Positions 1 through 11,753 of a stretch of DNA of 64,000 nt are shown here, in pieces. The stretch comes from Biscogniauxia marginata (Eukaryota; Ascomycota; Sordariomycetes; Xylariales; Xylariaceae): assembly GCA_022695795.1 (NCBI GenBank), contig MU404066.1, forward strand, positions 62,001-126,000, read 5' to 3'. Under the pieces are notes generated by a model. It worked only from the letters and a program-made list of their open reading frames with translations. It was not told the DNA's origin and did not search any database. Position 1 is the first letter of the stretch, and every line of letters begins with the position of its first letter. Position numbers and translations under genes: made by a program.

Positions 1-23
1 AAGATCTACTTTAGATCCTGGGG

Positions 24-440
24 TTGGGGGTTGCACCGCTTGGAGCTGGAGGTTCTATTCGAAGAAATGGGAACGAAATTGGTACATGGGCCTACCTTAC
101 GCTCCATGGTCCGTTCCATGGCCTTGTCGAACTGGGCGCGAGAATGTTGAGAGCACAATTGAGAAAATCGACATCACAAATGGGATATGAAGGCCTGAAT
201 CGATGGTCAGCCGAAGTCCCTAGGGCTATAAGTCAGATGAATTCACGAAAACTACTAGATTGCCACCTATCCACTTCTGAGTTGATGTTGGGAAGGCAAA
301 CCCGATGTGTAAATAATGTTCTGGACGAAGCTCGACAGAACCCGAATGAAGCGGATCCGAACGAACCATCCCGTTTGACCCTGAATCAGAGGACGTGGGT
401 AACTAAAAAGAAAAAGAAAATATATAGACCACTTACGTGA
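24..440 (+). mobile_element. Relic resembling an LTR-retrotransposon integrase end
   Basis: An open frame of 138 codons. Its middle part (roughly residues 30-95) reads like the end of a Ty3-type retrotransposon integrase core: a GLVE segment, then a basic helix (LRAQLRK), then W...VP.AI..MNSR, then an STSELMLG segment like the usual 'TPAELLLG' motif. No intact protease, reverse transcriptase, RNase H or long terminal repeat is visible, and the window begins inside the feature, so its left side may continue outside. The frame ends in a lysine-rich stretch that looks like read-through of non-coding sequence. I regard it as a decayed fragment. The family match is by eye and could be coincidence. 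Confidence 0.45.
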
Positions 441-581
441 CTTAGACTGCAAGACCAGCACTTGTCGAAAAAAAAGAAAGAAAAATTTAAGTCCTCGATG
501 ACTTCAACCTAGCCCAAGAGCCAATTCCAGCTCCTCAAGTAGTACACTACAACCTTGATATCCCAAGAACCAGAAAACCTA

Positions 582-2081
582 ATGTACGAAGCAAACGGAG
601 CAAACGGAACAAACGGGACAAACGGCCCAGTGCCACTTCAGTCAGTGGACGGCCTAGACAGTATCATCGGCACGTCGAGCTTCCCTCGGGAGCACAGCCA
701 TGAAAGTTATATGGCTTACATCACCAGGACTGCCGTTGAGGTGATTCAGTTTGTCAAGTCCAAGGGACTAGAAGCTCGATGTAAGTTCATACACCTCCAT
801 CCTCACTCATTCTGTCTCCACAAGAAACATCGCTTGAAATTGACTCATCCCTAATGCCAATCGTCTTTCGTCCCTTTCGACATTGTCTCAACCTAGCAGT
901 CCCAGGTGCTAACATGTGACCACTGAAGGTTTCGAGCGAGGACTCGTTCCGGTCCGACTTGGTAGACTTGTTGTCCCTATATAGCGCGGTAAACAAAGTC
1001 GGTGTCCATCGTGTCGGTATAGCTGACACAGTTGGTTGTACTTCTCCTCGCCAAGTCTATGAGGTATGTTCCTACCTAATCACCTCTCAATTCAGTCAAG
1101 GTTAAGGCGAAACTACTGCCGGACTGTTGACTAATTAATTGCATTGAGAGAGCAGGAGAAAATTTAGCACTAATCTTTTCTATAGTTGGACCGTACCTTG
1201 AGGGGCAATATTGGTAATATTAAACCTCCCTTTGTATTTCCTACTACTTTTAGCTAAGTAATAAATTAGGTCGTGATATCGAGACACATTTCCACAACAA
1301 TACCGGCTTCTGCTATTGCCAATGGCGTAAGTGAATATGTTCTTAGGATTCGGCCTAGGCTTCTAAACGTGCAATCTTTCGGGCGGGAAAACTAACTCAA
1401 ACTCTAGTTATTATGCTCTAGAAACTAGCGCAACCCGTTGATACCAGCGTTCTTGGAAGTAAATGTCTATCTTCCTTATACCTAACTTACCTCATTAGCT
1501 TTTGGCGTGATGATCACTAATAAGTGAACATATAGTTAGAGAACGGAATGAAATCACTCCCCTTAGTGGTTTCTTGGCTCGGATGTTGGTCTCTAAGCCC
1601 CGGACTACGTGAATAGCAAGTATAAGCTTCACATGCTAAAGGAGACAAGTTTGACAAGAAATATACATTATCTCTGCTCAACAAACTAACATATACAAGA
1701 TTGAGAGTATGGTCGCCGAATCCGTGGAGGTCAATACGCCTTTCAATAAGAGGTCGAAATCCACGCCAATGCTATTTTAAACAACCCTTCTAAGTAGCTA
1801 ATTTCGGTATAACGCGCTATGTATACTTTACCTCATGGTTAACCGGTTAAAATGCGGCCAAGACTAATATAAAGCAACTTAGTCTATCTATGATGAACGA
1901 GCTGTCGAACTCAATTAGGAATAAGCGCGGCTAGCAATTCCAGGCTAGTATGCGGCCTATTGCTATTAACGATGCCGACTCCATCATTAGGAGTTTCCAC
2001 TTAACTCTCAATAACGGCAATGAACCGCGGACTTTACAAGGAGAAAACGGCGTACCAGCTAAGGCCGCAAGAGAGGCATGA
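582..2081 (+). pseudogene. Homocitrate synthase pseudogene (lysine pathway)
   Basis: Homocitrate synthase condenses acetyl-CoA and 2-oxoglutarate at the start of fungal lysine synthesis. Recognisable pieces lie in family order: GTNGTNG linker (about 600-625), GTSSF..REHSH and AVEVIQFVKSKG (about 667-780), [18 protein letters not shown] and [14 protein letters not shown] (932-1063), RTLRGNIG (about 1192-1213), DIETHFHNNTG (about 1275-1305), ERNEITPLSGFLARM (1538-1585), YVNSKYKL (about 1603-1629), VAESVEVNTPFN (about 1712-1747), IHANAILNNPS (1759-1791), RYVYFTSWLTG (1815-1847), MRPIAINDADSIIRSFH (1950-2000) and a stop at 2079-2081. Intron-like splits with good signals survive at 1064-1185 and 1214-1269. 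It is dead: about 100 residues between the linker and GTSSF, including the LREGEQF region, are absent; there are frameshifts near 929, 1307 and 1595; and an in-frame TAA at 1848-1850 replaces the expected Trp. AT-rich decay with G-to-A changes suggests repeat-induced point mutation. The start is uncertain. Confidence 0.88.
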
Positions 2082-3406
2082 TCTAATTTCAATATCCAGG
2101 AGTACTCTAGGGAAAATAGGGTAACAAAAAATACCAATGCAAGAGTAAATAGAGAAAAGTCTTTCGTCTAAGCGGTGCAAATATCAGGCTCAGCACAAGT
2201 GACATGTTATGCTAAAATCCGGGATTATACTTATGACGGCTAATTTGTCTCTCGATACGTCTACGCTCTCAAGAGTCGTTATCTCAATGGAGGACGTTTC
2301 TCCCACGAATCTAACGCCGAGACATTTCTCTCCTATGAAATGCTTAACCTCTTTACTCTTAACCCGAGCATATCTTCCGGCGCCGTCTGCGAGTGTACCA
2401 AAAAGGGACCTTATCCCCTCCACTAGCCTAGTGTATAGGCGCACAAGTCGATACAAGGTACGCAGCCCCTTAAAGCTGTCCTGGCTAATTAAAGGAATGA
2501 TCACTGCATTTTGATAATCATAAAAGGGGGAAACACAAGAGATCTAAAAAGGAGAACTGCTATGCTCCTGCTGCACGGGACACCTTGTCCCCCTTATACA
2601 TTAAAAGCACCTTGTTATAACAATCCTGGTAAATATCTAGGTATATACTTACACGCCCATTTCAGGACACAATTTTGGATGTAGCATTATTCCCCTGTGG
2701 GTAACATTGACACCTTGTAATGAATCATATGGAAAAATCGAGTTGAACGAGATGAAAGGTTACACTGGAAGGTGACGGGAATTTGACGTTGCACAAGGAA
2801 AACAAGATTGTTTATACGTGATGTCTGTCGTCGCGCCCGTCTTCTCTCTCTCCTGTGCCGCACGCACTTTGCGTATATGCAATGATGGAACACTACGCAT
2901 CCCTCCACCCCAACCTCTTTTCTATACACCGATATACGTAGATATGTACGTCCGAGCTAGGATGTGCCTCATCGCAACATATGGCATATCATATTTATCC
3001 TCTCTTAGTTTAGCGGTGGGCAGCTCTTTTTTTTTTTTTTTTTCCTATATGCAGCCTACCTGACAACCCATCATATCTCCACATTGATGGTTGGTTGCTA
3101 TTATGGGCAATTCTTCGTCTTCGTCATCATCGTCGTTGTTCCTTGTCGCTTCAAGATCTGCAACCCCCCTACCAACCTAGGTAATCTTAATACTAAGTAT
3201 TAAGCTTGATCTCAAACTTCACCCCCCCACGTTTCCCCACGCTTTCTCACCTTCCTTCCTTCCTTCCTACATGCCTATCTACCTGGCCTTCTCTCCGTTA
3301 CCCCCTTTTTTATAAAAAAAAAAGAAAAATCTACCCCTGAGCCCCTTATCATAACCCCTCCTCCGTACCATCCGCCGCCGTCGCCGTCCCACCCACAGGC
3401 GGTGGA
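2082..3406. other. Intergenic, no gene recognised
   Basis: AT-leaning sequence downstream of the pseudogene. Overlapping open frames of about 100 codons on both strands near 2190-2514 match nothing I know, and neither looks more coding than the other. A run of about 18 T lies near 3028-3045, and short CTTC repeats lie near 3250-3268. This may be further decayed repeat. Confidence 0.5.
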
Positions 3407-5292
3407 TTAGGGGTCTCGCTTCTCCCTTTCCTTACCACCCTCACCACCCTCACTACCACCACCACCACCACCACTACCAAACTGCATCCCGCGCCTCAGC
3501 AGGGGGCTCTGCTGGACGCGGGACCAGTCGTGCAGCATGGCCGTGTTCGTCTCGCTCTGGCGCACCTCCTCGCCGGCGCGAGCGCGCATCTCGGCCTCGT
3601 AGGCGCGGACCAGATCCTCCTGCGAGCTGCAATGGTCGTGTTCCGCCTTCGCGAGGAGCTCGACGAGCTTGCCCGCGTCGGCGAGGGCATGGTTGAGGCC
3701 TTGGCCGCGATCTATGGGAGGGTGGGGGGTGCGCGAGTCAGCGAGAGGGACGGAAGGTAGGTAGGTAGAGGGGTCTTGGGTAGAGGGGGGAAATGGGAAG
3801 TAGATAGTGATCAATCCGCCCTTTTCTCCCCCGCCCCTTTACTGCAACTTACGATAAGTCATCGGATGCGCCGCGTCGCCCGCGAGCGTCACCAGGCCAC
3901 CGTGGTTGTCCCACCTATGCTCCGGCAGACTTGGGTCCCAGTTCGCGACGCGGCTATAGTACACCTCCTCGTGGTCGTCATCGAGCCAGTCGTAGCAGCT
4001 GCGCAGGGGCTCCGCGAACAGCCTGCTCTTCTCCTTGGCAGCGCGTAGCCACTCGGCCCTCCGCTCTCTCCTCCGTCTTATTGCCCATTCCTCATCCTCA
4101 TCCTCATCCCCATCCTCATTCTCACCATCATCATCACCACCACCACCACCACGTTCGAGCGACCTCTCCGCATCCTCGCGCTCCAGCTCCTCGGGGCTCA
4201 GGCGCCACGAGATGTAGAATGAAAAGCGCCAGGACTCGGGCCGGCCGGGGTCGCTCGCGTCGAGCACGCCGAGCATGCCGACCATGTCGCCCGGGTGCAG
4301 CACCACGTTGATGACGGGGTGGAACGAGCGCAGCCACAGCGCGCGCTCGCGCGCGAACGTCGCGTTCACGAACGTCGCGCCGAACGGGAGCCGCTTCAGT
4401 TCTGCCCCTGCCCCGGCCCCGGGAACCACAACGAGCTGCCGCACGACGCTCTGCGACCCGTCGGCGCCGACCAGCAGGCGGCCCGTCTCGGCCGTGCCGT
4501 CGGCGAAGTGCGCCGTCACGGTAGCGGCGGGCCCGGCGCCCCCCTCGCCGTAGGATACGCGCACGAGCTTCTTCCCGTAGCGCACGCGCAGCCGCACATC
4601 TTCTTCTTCTTCTTCTTCTTCCTCTCCTCCCTCTCCTCGGACCCCCGCGTCGTCCTCCTCGCCGGCGATGAGCGCCCGCAGCCGCGACCGCACGAAGCGC
4701 CGGAAGTCGGCCGAGGACGGGATCTCGTTCTCGACGGCGCCCGTGCGCCCGTTGATCACTTTTATGGGGTCGGAGCGCCGGTCGCCGGCTGTGGCGGCGG
4801 CGGCGGCGGCCGTGGGGTCGATGTCGGCCTCGTGGTTGCGGGACCACTTGCGCGGTCCGAGTAGGGACGCCAGGGTCGGCACAGCCCAGTGGCAGGCGAT
4901 GGCCCAGTCGCGCGCGACCTTCGCGCCGCGGGGCGGCGAGGAGAGGGAGGGGTCCTTCTCGAGGACTTTGTAGGGAATGTTGTTCTGTGGGGCAAGAAGA
5001 CAAAAAAAAGGGGTGGTTTCAGTTTGTGAACTTATCATTTCTCATTCTTTCTCTTAATATTGACCGGGGGGGGGGGGTGTAGGTACTATTTCCTTACATT
5101 ATGAAGTCCGTGGGCGAGAGCTAGACCGCAGATTCCTGGATGCGAAGAAGGTTCTGTCAGGTACCTAGTTGTCACGATTCTCTGACGTTGCGTCTACAAA
5201 GGGAGATGGATCTCTGCAACTCGGGCTCTCTTACCAGCTCCGATGATGAGAACGGGCAGCTGAGCTTGTTCGTCATTTTCTGACATTGACAT
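3407..5292 (-). CDS. FAD-dependent monooxygenase (PHBH-like fold)
   Basis: Flavoprotein monooxygenase of the aromatic-hydroxylase type, which uses NAD(P)H and O2; the substrate is unknown. Four exons on the minus strand: 5292-5235, 5135-5098, 4984-3853 and 3711-3407, giving 510 residues. The start is the first ATG of the frame and is followed closely by the FAD-binding GxGxxG at residues 18-23 (GAGICG). The VLEKDPSL ribose-binding strand end, the central VGADGS motif (about 204-209) and the late GDAAHPMTYHRGQG motif (about 401-414, FAD pyrophosphate binding) are all present. The 38-bp second exon restores GLALAHGLHN between the dinucleotide motif and the first helix. Odd points are a poly-Glu run (residues 153-160) from a TTC repeat, and an acidic Gly/Asp/Glu insert before the last third. 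It ends in a glycine-rich, charged tail. No signal peptide is seen. No secondary-metabolism partner genes lie beside it. Confidence 0.88.
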
Positions 5293-5799
5293 TATTTAAA
5301 TCAGTCTTTAGGTAGCCCTCTCATTCGAATCGCGGAAGAAAAGAGGCACAATTCGATAGTTGGGTAGGTAGGTAGGTTAGTTAAAACGGTTAGCGGAAGA
5401 GACTATAAACTGAGAGACACGCAGCTAAAACGTCTGTTTTAGGAATGCCTTTATCGCAGTGTATAAGAACGCAGTCGTGATGTCTTGAACCGTATCTAGT
5501 TCAGTTTTCTACTTTCACCGCACTTCTCATGACATACTATATAGCGAGTTTCCCCCATGCCACGCGCCGCGAACCCAACCCTACCCCTACCCCCCTCTCT
5601 CCTGGTATCATAGTTGATAAATCCTCACGAAACCGGGCTGGTAAGTCGTAATTCCTATTCGCCATCCTCGCGAGACCGAGGGCGGGGTTTAATCGTCTCC
5701 TCGATCCAGGGGGAAGGATTGGCGCGGCGGGTCTTTTGCCCACGCCGGCCTGCTGGTTCTAACACCCAATACAGCTTAGGATGAGCCCGGGACCGGGGG

Positions 5800-5829
<30 letters not shown>
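5800..5829. repeat. (GTAT)n microsatellite
   Basis: About seven tandem copies of a GTAT tetranucleotide in the gene-poor region. Confidence 0.9.
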
Positions 5830-5830
<1 letters not shown>

Positions 5831-8800
5831 TGTAGACCTAGATCGGGTGGGAGGGGGGGGGAGGAGGGGGGGGAGAACGATAGATAATCTTATAAAACGC
5901 GCACGTTATCGAACGACGGATTTGCTATAGATAAATCGAAAAGGGAAATGATGCACGAGAAATTCTTAGTCTTCAGTCCTTAGTGGCTCGAGCTTGTCTT
6001 GTATGGTAACTTAAAGCTGGGACCGGCTGTCACTAATAATAGAGACACGGATACGGAGATAAAAAGGGAGAATAGGAATTAGGTAAGGTAAGATGTTAAG
6101 TTGCCGGACATTAGATTCAAAAAGTCCTCCAAGAAAAACCTGACTGGCATGTTGAAAGTTAGAAGTAAGTAACTAAAGTGACGCTTTGGGTTTCCCCAAT
6201 CGCAGTGGCCTTGGCCTGCCTCTTGGGTACGCTACATGGGTCAGCTTTCCGAGATGCCATCGTCCCCTGAAACCTGGTCGTCCGATATCTGCGAAACCGT
6301 CAATCTGACAGATTGGTTCCGGCGCGAGACATCATCAATCGACAACCGTCCCCCCCTTGGCAGATCGAGGCGTTCTCACTGGCCACCCGTGTTACCAGCA
6401 GGCTGGCACCTATCCAACCCACATACCAACCTACCAACCTACCCTGCCTGCCAGCCGTGCCGTAGGCATCGTAGAGGTATAGCAGGGCTGTGTGTGCTAT
6501 CGGGCCGGCGGAGAGGCCATCCCGCCTGTTCTTCCAAGCCACCCCGAATTTAGTCTTAACTTCTGACGTGGCGCCTCGGAAATTCTCAGCTACCTATCTA
6601 CCTACTTATGTACTTGTCCTAGGAGACCCTCCTGTCACTGTACCTATCTGTTTTATTTTCGCGATGCAGCTGCGAGCGTGAAAGCTATTTGGGGTTCAGC
6701 GAGCCTCAACAACGAGATATGCCATCGCGATGGTAGGTTGCGGTGGCGCTACTGAACAAAATTTTATTTAGGAAACACGAGAAGGGAAAAAAACATTAAT
6801 TGGCGAGGCAGAGCGGCGGCGGGAACTTTTTTTTTGTTCTAGGTAGCACTCCGAGATTGACTACATGCCCTGTTGCAACGTAGCAGGTGGCATATGTACC
6901 GTGTTATCGGCCATGTCACCCGATTTTTTTTTTCGAGATCTCGAAGAAACAAACGAGCGGCGGCGGCAGCCTGGCTCGTATACCTATTGGGAGCTACACG
7001 AGCCCTAGGCACGTTTCGAAAATACGGGCTTGTCCTTTCATATACTTAATTTGTTGCTCGCAACTTTTGCCGTGACGGACCCCAATTCGGGAACTCGAGA
7101 AGAGACGCGTTCCTGCATGGTGACGGCGTGGGAAGAAACACACCGGCTTGCCTTCTGCCGATATATCTGTTAAAAAGATACCTAGCTAGATCCGATGCTG
7201 TACCCTTTGACAGTTACGCTAGCAACTCGGTCGGTGTCGTACGGCAGCACGTGGCCCTGGAGGTAGGTAGAAGGGGGCTTCCCCGAATTAATCTCGCATA
7301 CTGGTTATTTCGCGAGGGGGGGGATGCGGTTTGGGCGTATGGGACCGCCCCTGGTCCTTGGCTTTATTATACGTACAGAGCTACCACCTATCTTAGCCAG
7401 GACTCGATTCCCTCGAGGCCCGAGAAGCGACTATTCGTCTATGAATAGCGACCAACGGCCAAGCGCAAGCAGGCAGACAACTTCACTAGTTACCTAGCTA
7501 GCCAGCCCTCGAGCAGACCAATTACGTGTAGCAGGTGCCTTTATCTGCGCGACGCGAGAATGCCTTGCTGTACGCCTGGAGGGGTTACATAGTTTGGGGC
7601 AGGAAGGTTTCGACGAGAGTTATAGTCATAGGCACCTTGAATTGATCATAGTATAGCTAACTGCATGCTGCTAATGACACATAACAGACCGAGCTATGTT
7701 GATACTACAGCGCCACCATTCCGGTGCCGAGGCTGTGTGACCCAACTGTATACTACTGGCTTGTCCTTGTGTAATAACAGTAGTTCATTCATGTCGTTTG
7801 ATGTGATACAGACCTATGTTGGCTTGTGATGCTTGACTACCTAGTACTCCTATTGTGCGAACTGCCCCAATTTAACTTAGACCGAGTCTCCTTTTGACAT
7901 TGGTGATTCCGTTAACAGTATTCAAGCTACGACAGTTTCACCGAACGCTGGTTAGTGATTTCCCCCCCTTTTTTCCCCTTTGCCCTATCTCCCCTAGTTG
8001 ACGAGAGGCTTCCGAAGATAACAGAATAGTCATTCGAGCCGTACGAGCTATGTTGCGACTCATCCTCCCGTGGCTGTGTTTTACATTGAAGTAGCTGTAT
8101 GCATGTCTCAGAGTTGACTGTTGATGATGAAACCTCAACCCACAGAACATGAAAGCCCCAGGCCATCTCGGCAACCATCCCCTGCTGAGAGATTTTAAGT
8201 CAGTCTGGTATCCAAGACATTGGTTGCAGGTTCTCAGAGTTCGACATCGCCCGATGCGAAAAGATCCACGTGGCCTACATGCGTAGGACTATGTTAAATC
8301 AATTGTACTAAGAAGAGAAGCTGAAACCAGACAACCCACGAGCATGGGGGTTACCAATCGACAGTTGCCAGTAACCGAAGTCCCTCGATATAAATTAAGT
8401 TTCTATCAACTTCCGAGCCGCAATTGGTGGGTTGTGCCGCAGGCGTTGATAACCTAGTCGTTTCAAGTCAGTTTATTTTGGGGGCCAAAGGCGCTGGTGC
8501 CTGGGTCATCATCATCATGACGATAGAGTGATTCTAAGAGTCGAGATGAGATAATGAAACGGGTTTCTCGTAGATATGTACGGCGGATAGCTCGGCTTGG
8601 CTTGACTCACACAGCACATTGGCTAAAAATTGAACCAGTAGTTTGCGATGAAAAGCTTAGGTATAGTAATAAAAGACAATGATAGATCTTACACAGCTCC
8701 AAAGAACTCGACATAGCCTAGAAGGGGTCACCGGGTGGCTGGAGAGTTATACCTAATGTATGTACTACCTACTGTATCTCATTGAGCGGGCACGTGGGGA

Positions 8801-11487
8801 CTACAAGAGCATATTCTTGCAAATCAACACTCGCCTAGCCGTACCTTGCATGCAACACTGTATACATAGATACCTACCCACATGGCTATAATTATAGTCT
8901 GTGCTTATCTAAGAGTATAAGATGGGTTAGTACCTAAGGTACTTGGAACACCGGCCAAACCCCTGCCCCGCACCCGCAGGCCAGTCAGCGTTAGCACCAA
9001 TTTGTTTATGGGGAGAGAGAGGTGAGCTCCTTTAGGCTAGGCAGAGTGGGGGTTAGAGGTACCTACGCGGCAGCGTGGGTAAGTTGGGTTGGAAGCGAAG
9101 AGAGCTATGTAACTCCATGCTTTAGATAGAGACATTGATGATGCTCTAAATCCGGAATAGACCTAAATAAATAAGATTCAACTGTCAACGGTCGAGATCA
9201 GACATCGGTGTGGGGGGAGGCTTCAAGGATATACCTACACTAATACCTACAGCTAACAGATTTCAGGGGGCAGTGCGAGTGCCAGAAGGGCGGGTTGGCT
9301 GCCCATTGGCTGATAAAGCGAATTGACAGAAAAGAAACCATACAGAAAGATGATATTTAAAAATAGGCCAATACCCACTGATGCGGGAGATAAGCGCTAA
9401 AACGGCCCCCAAAAAAAGAAAGAGAGGTTTAACTGGGGCCATCAGTTTGGGTGCGGCTTCTCTTGGCGCTCGTGGCAACCCTGCACACACCAACAGCCCC
9501 TTGGGTGCTACATGCGTCTCGGAGATGGTATTGGGTACTTTCGATCACGGCATTATCTGTGCTGGATTCTGGATGCCGCATCTCGATTCGCAGATGTGTG
9601 TTTTGGGGACAAACCTCTTCCCCCCTTTTCTCCCTGATCTTGCGTTGCAGGAACGATCACCGTCACATCGCGTGCGATACCACCCCAAAGTCCCCCCCTC
9701 CCCGCCGGGGCCGATTCCCAAGTCCTCGAACCCGGTGACCTTTGTCCTAGCTAGGCACACCGGGTGAACAAGTGTCCAGCCTGGCCGGGTGGGCGATGGT
9801 ACATACTCGGCGATATACCTGCGGGCATAGTCATCGGGAATGATTAGGAATGACGGGTTGTGAATAGCTAGTATGTAGTGTGTAGCAATACACTGACTAC
9901 ATACCCGGACACAGCGACGAACAGGAGGTCTGATTTCTCATCGCCACTTGAGAGACCCCTATTCTGACTCAGTAACAACAAAAAAAAACCCCGATGACAA
10001 ACACAGAACACAGCTTAGGCTAGCTATACCCGATATATTCGCAAAAGTTCTGACCGGCGATAGTAAGTAGCCGGACATAGGCAAGACTTCGATAGGAAGT
10101 CAGCGTCTCATTGCCGTCGATGATGCAATTGGCGAACGTGCATCTCCTCGCTTGTTGTCGATTCGGCATTGACCGAGTGCAATCGTCCTCTGTGTCCGAG
10201 CATTTCCCCTTTCCGAGGCAGTGGAACCCCGTTACACACGCAGAATGCAACGGCGATATGCTGTAAGTCGACAAGTTTAGAAGTACCGTACCCAGACAGT
10301 CATACCGGGTATGTAAGCTACGTGTGGCAGAAAGAAGCAAGACGCCAGAAAAAGAAAACACCCACGCCAGCAGAAGGGTCCGAGATGGTGCCTTGCAGTG
10401 TGCACCGCAATCGTATAATGCACGATTGATCGACGGGTTGTAGGCGTATGGTAGGCTATAATGCGATGCACTGTCCAACGACCCCCCCCCGGCTGGTTAC
10501 CTGCGCGCCGATGAGATGAACAGCTCGGCGTCGTTACGTGACTCGCTCGCTCGCTCGTAGCTCGTGGCTCGTGGCTCGTGGCTGGCTTGAGAGGGCGTTA
10601 GTTACATGCCGACCTATTGGAGGATTGGTTTCAACGTTTAGGGTGCCAAGAACGGCCTAAACGGCGTGTAAGATTCGAGAAGGAAAAAGAATCCACAGAA
10701 CAAAACTCCTGCGCTCCAAGTTAAAACAATACCTACATCCACAACTCGTAGTCCTCGACGCTAACACTAACACGGATGCAGCAACCAGTCACCGGCCAAC
10801 TCAACCGCAGGTAGGGGAAGGCAATGCATGTAAAACTCAGCCCTATGCGGTGATCAATGGCCCCCAAAATAGCGTTTGCCAGGGGTGCCATGCCTTTTTC
10901 CGATTTTCCATCTACACGGTCGTATGTAAGTCTCCAGCTTCTATGCAGATTTCTTCATTGGCACAGCATTGCCTACTACCCTGAGATTGTAACACCACTA
11001 ACACCACGCGCGCACACACACACGTTTCCTGCTGACCCCTCCCTCTTTTACCAGCGCCGTATCGCCGGATCCAGAGTGACACACCCAAGTACTAGGTAGA
11101 GGTATGATCCATAATGATTCTCGAGAGAACCCCCCCCTGTCCCATGCAACCATGTGCTTTGTTTGGAAATTTGCGACCAGGATGCAACCTTGCCATGTGC
11201 AGCCAGAGGAGGTACTTTTGCGCCCACCCCCGATACGTACCTTTTGCCCATGCACGAGTCTGGTCTTCGAGGCTCTCTGCCTACCTTGTAGCTTTCGGTG
11301 CGAATCCTTTCAGGTTGTCTCTACTCTTGAGGCTGATGCGCATTCTTGGAAGCTGCCCCGGCAAGATGTCATCGACTTGTATTTCGGAATCTTAACTAGG
11401 GGCTGCAGTCCAGTCAGCTGGGGCTAAGCATCTTGACGGCACCCAGATCGTGTGAATAGCCTATACATCCTATATAGACCTAGGCAG

Positions 11488-11498
11488 ATATATAAATC
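11488..11498 (+). promoter_or_regulatory. TATA-like box upstream of the repeat-peptide gene
   Basis: An ATATATAAAT element lies about 255 bp before the ATG at 11754. It is followed by a long leader rich in CAA, CATC and CT, with no gene-like frame. Such leaders are common in strongly expressed fungal genes. This is inference from position and sequence only. Confidence 0.4.
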
Positions 11499-11753
11499 CT
11501 GAGGACCTCCATCTTCAGGAGCCGTTATTATCATCATAATCATCCACCAACAACAGCAACAACAACAATCACATTCAAGCACTAACTACAAGCTATATAC
11601 CATATAATATACACATCACCAGCATCTGTACCAACACTACTGCTATACCATCTTTCCAACAGCCATCTTGACTACAACAAGTCTTTCATATCTAAGCTCT
11701 TAGCAATATATCCTCACTCCAGCTTCATCAACTCCGGGCTATCTAATATCACA

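Larger units (their letters stand above)
5293..11753. other. 6.4-kb gene-poor region
   Basis: No conserved protein motif, long frame or RNA gene was found on either strand. Open frames are 60-152 codons, most without a good start, and none shows family motifs. The longest (10020-10478, minus) opens at TTG and has no ATG. The sequence is moderately AT-rich, with short TAGGTAGG-type repeats (for example 5363-5376, 7261-7270, 8871-8879), CTCG/GTGGCTC tandem repeats near 10546-10582 and a (GTAT)n tract. It could be decayed transposon sequence or contain non-coding RNA, neither of which can be shown by eye. Confidence 0.6.

Noticed and set aside
582..2081. Functional homocitrate synthase gene
   Set aside because: The catalytic N-terminal segment is missing and several frameshifts and a stop at 1848-1850 cannot be removed by splicing.
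4134..5003. 289-codon minus-strand Arg/Gly-rich frame
   Set aside because: It is the other frame of the GC-rich monooxygenase exon. Composition (poly-Arg) is that of a shadow frame.
10020..10478. 152-codon minus-strand frame in the gene desert
   Set aside because: It opens at TTG, has no ATG at a sensible place and no family motif. Several short frames overlap it.
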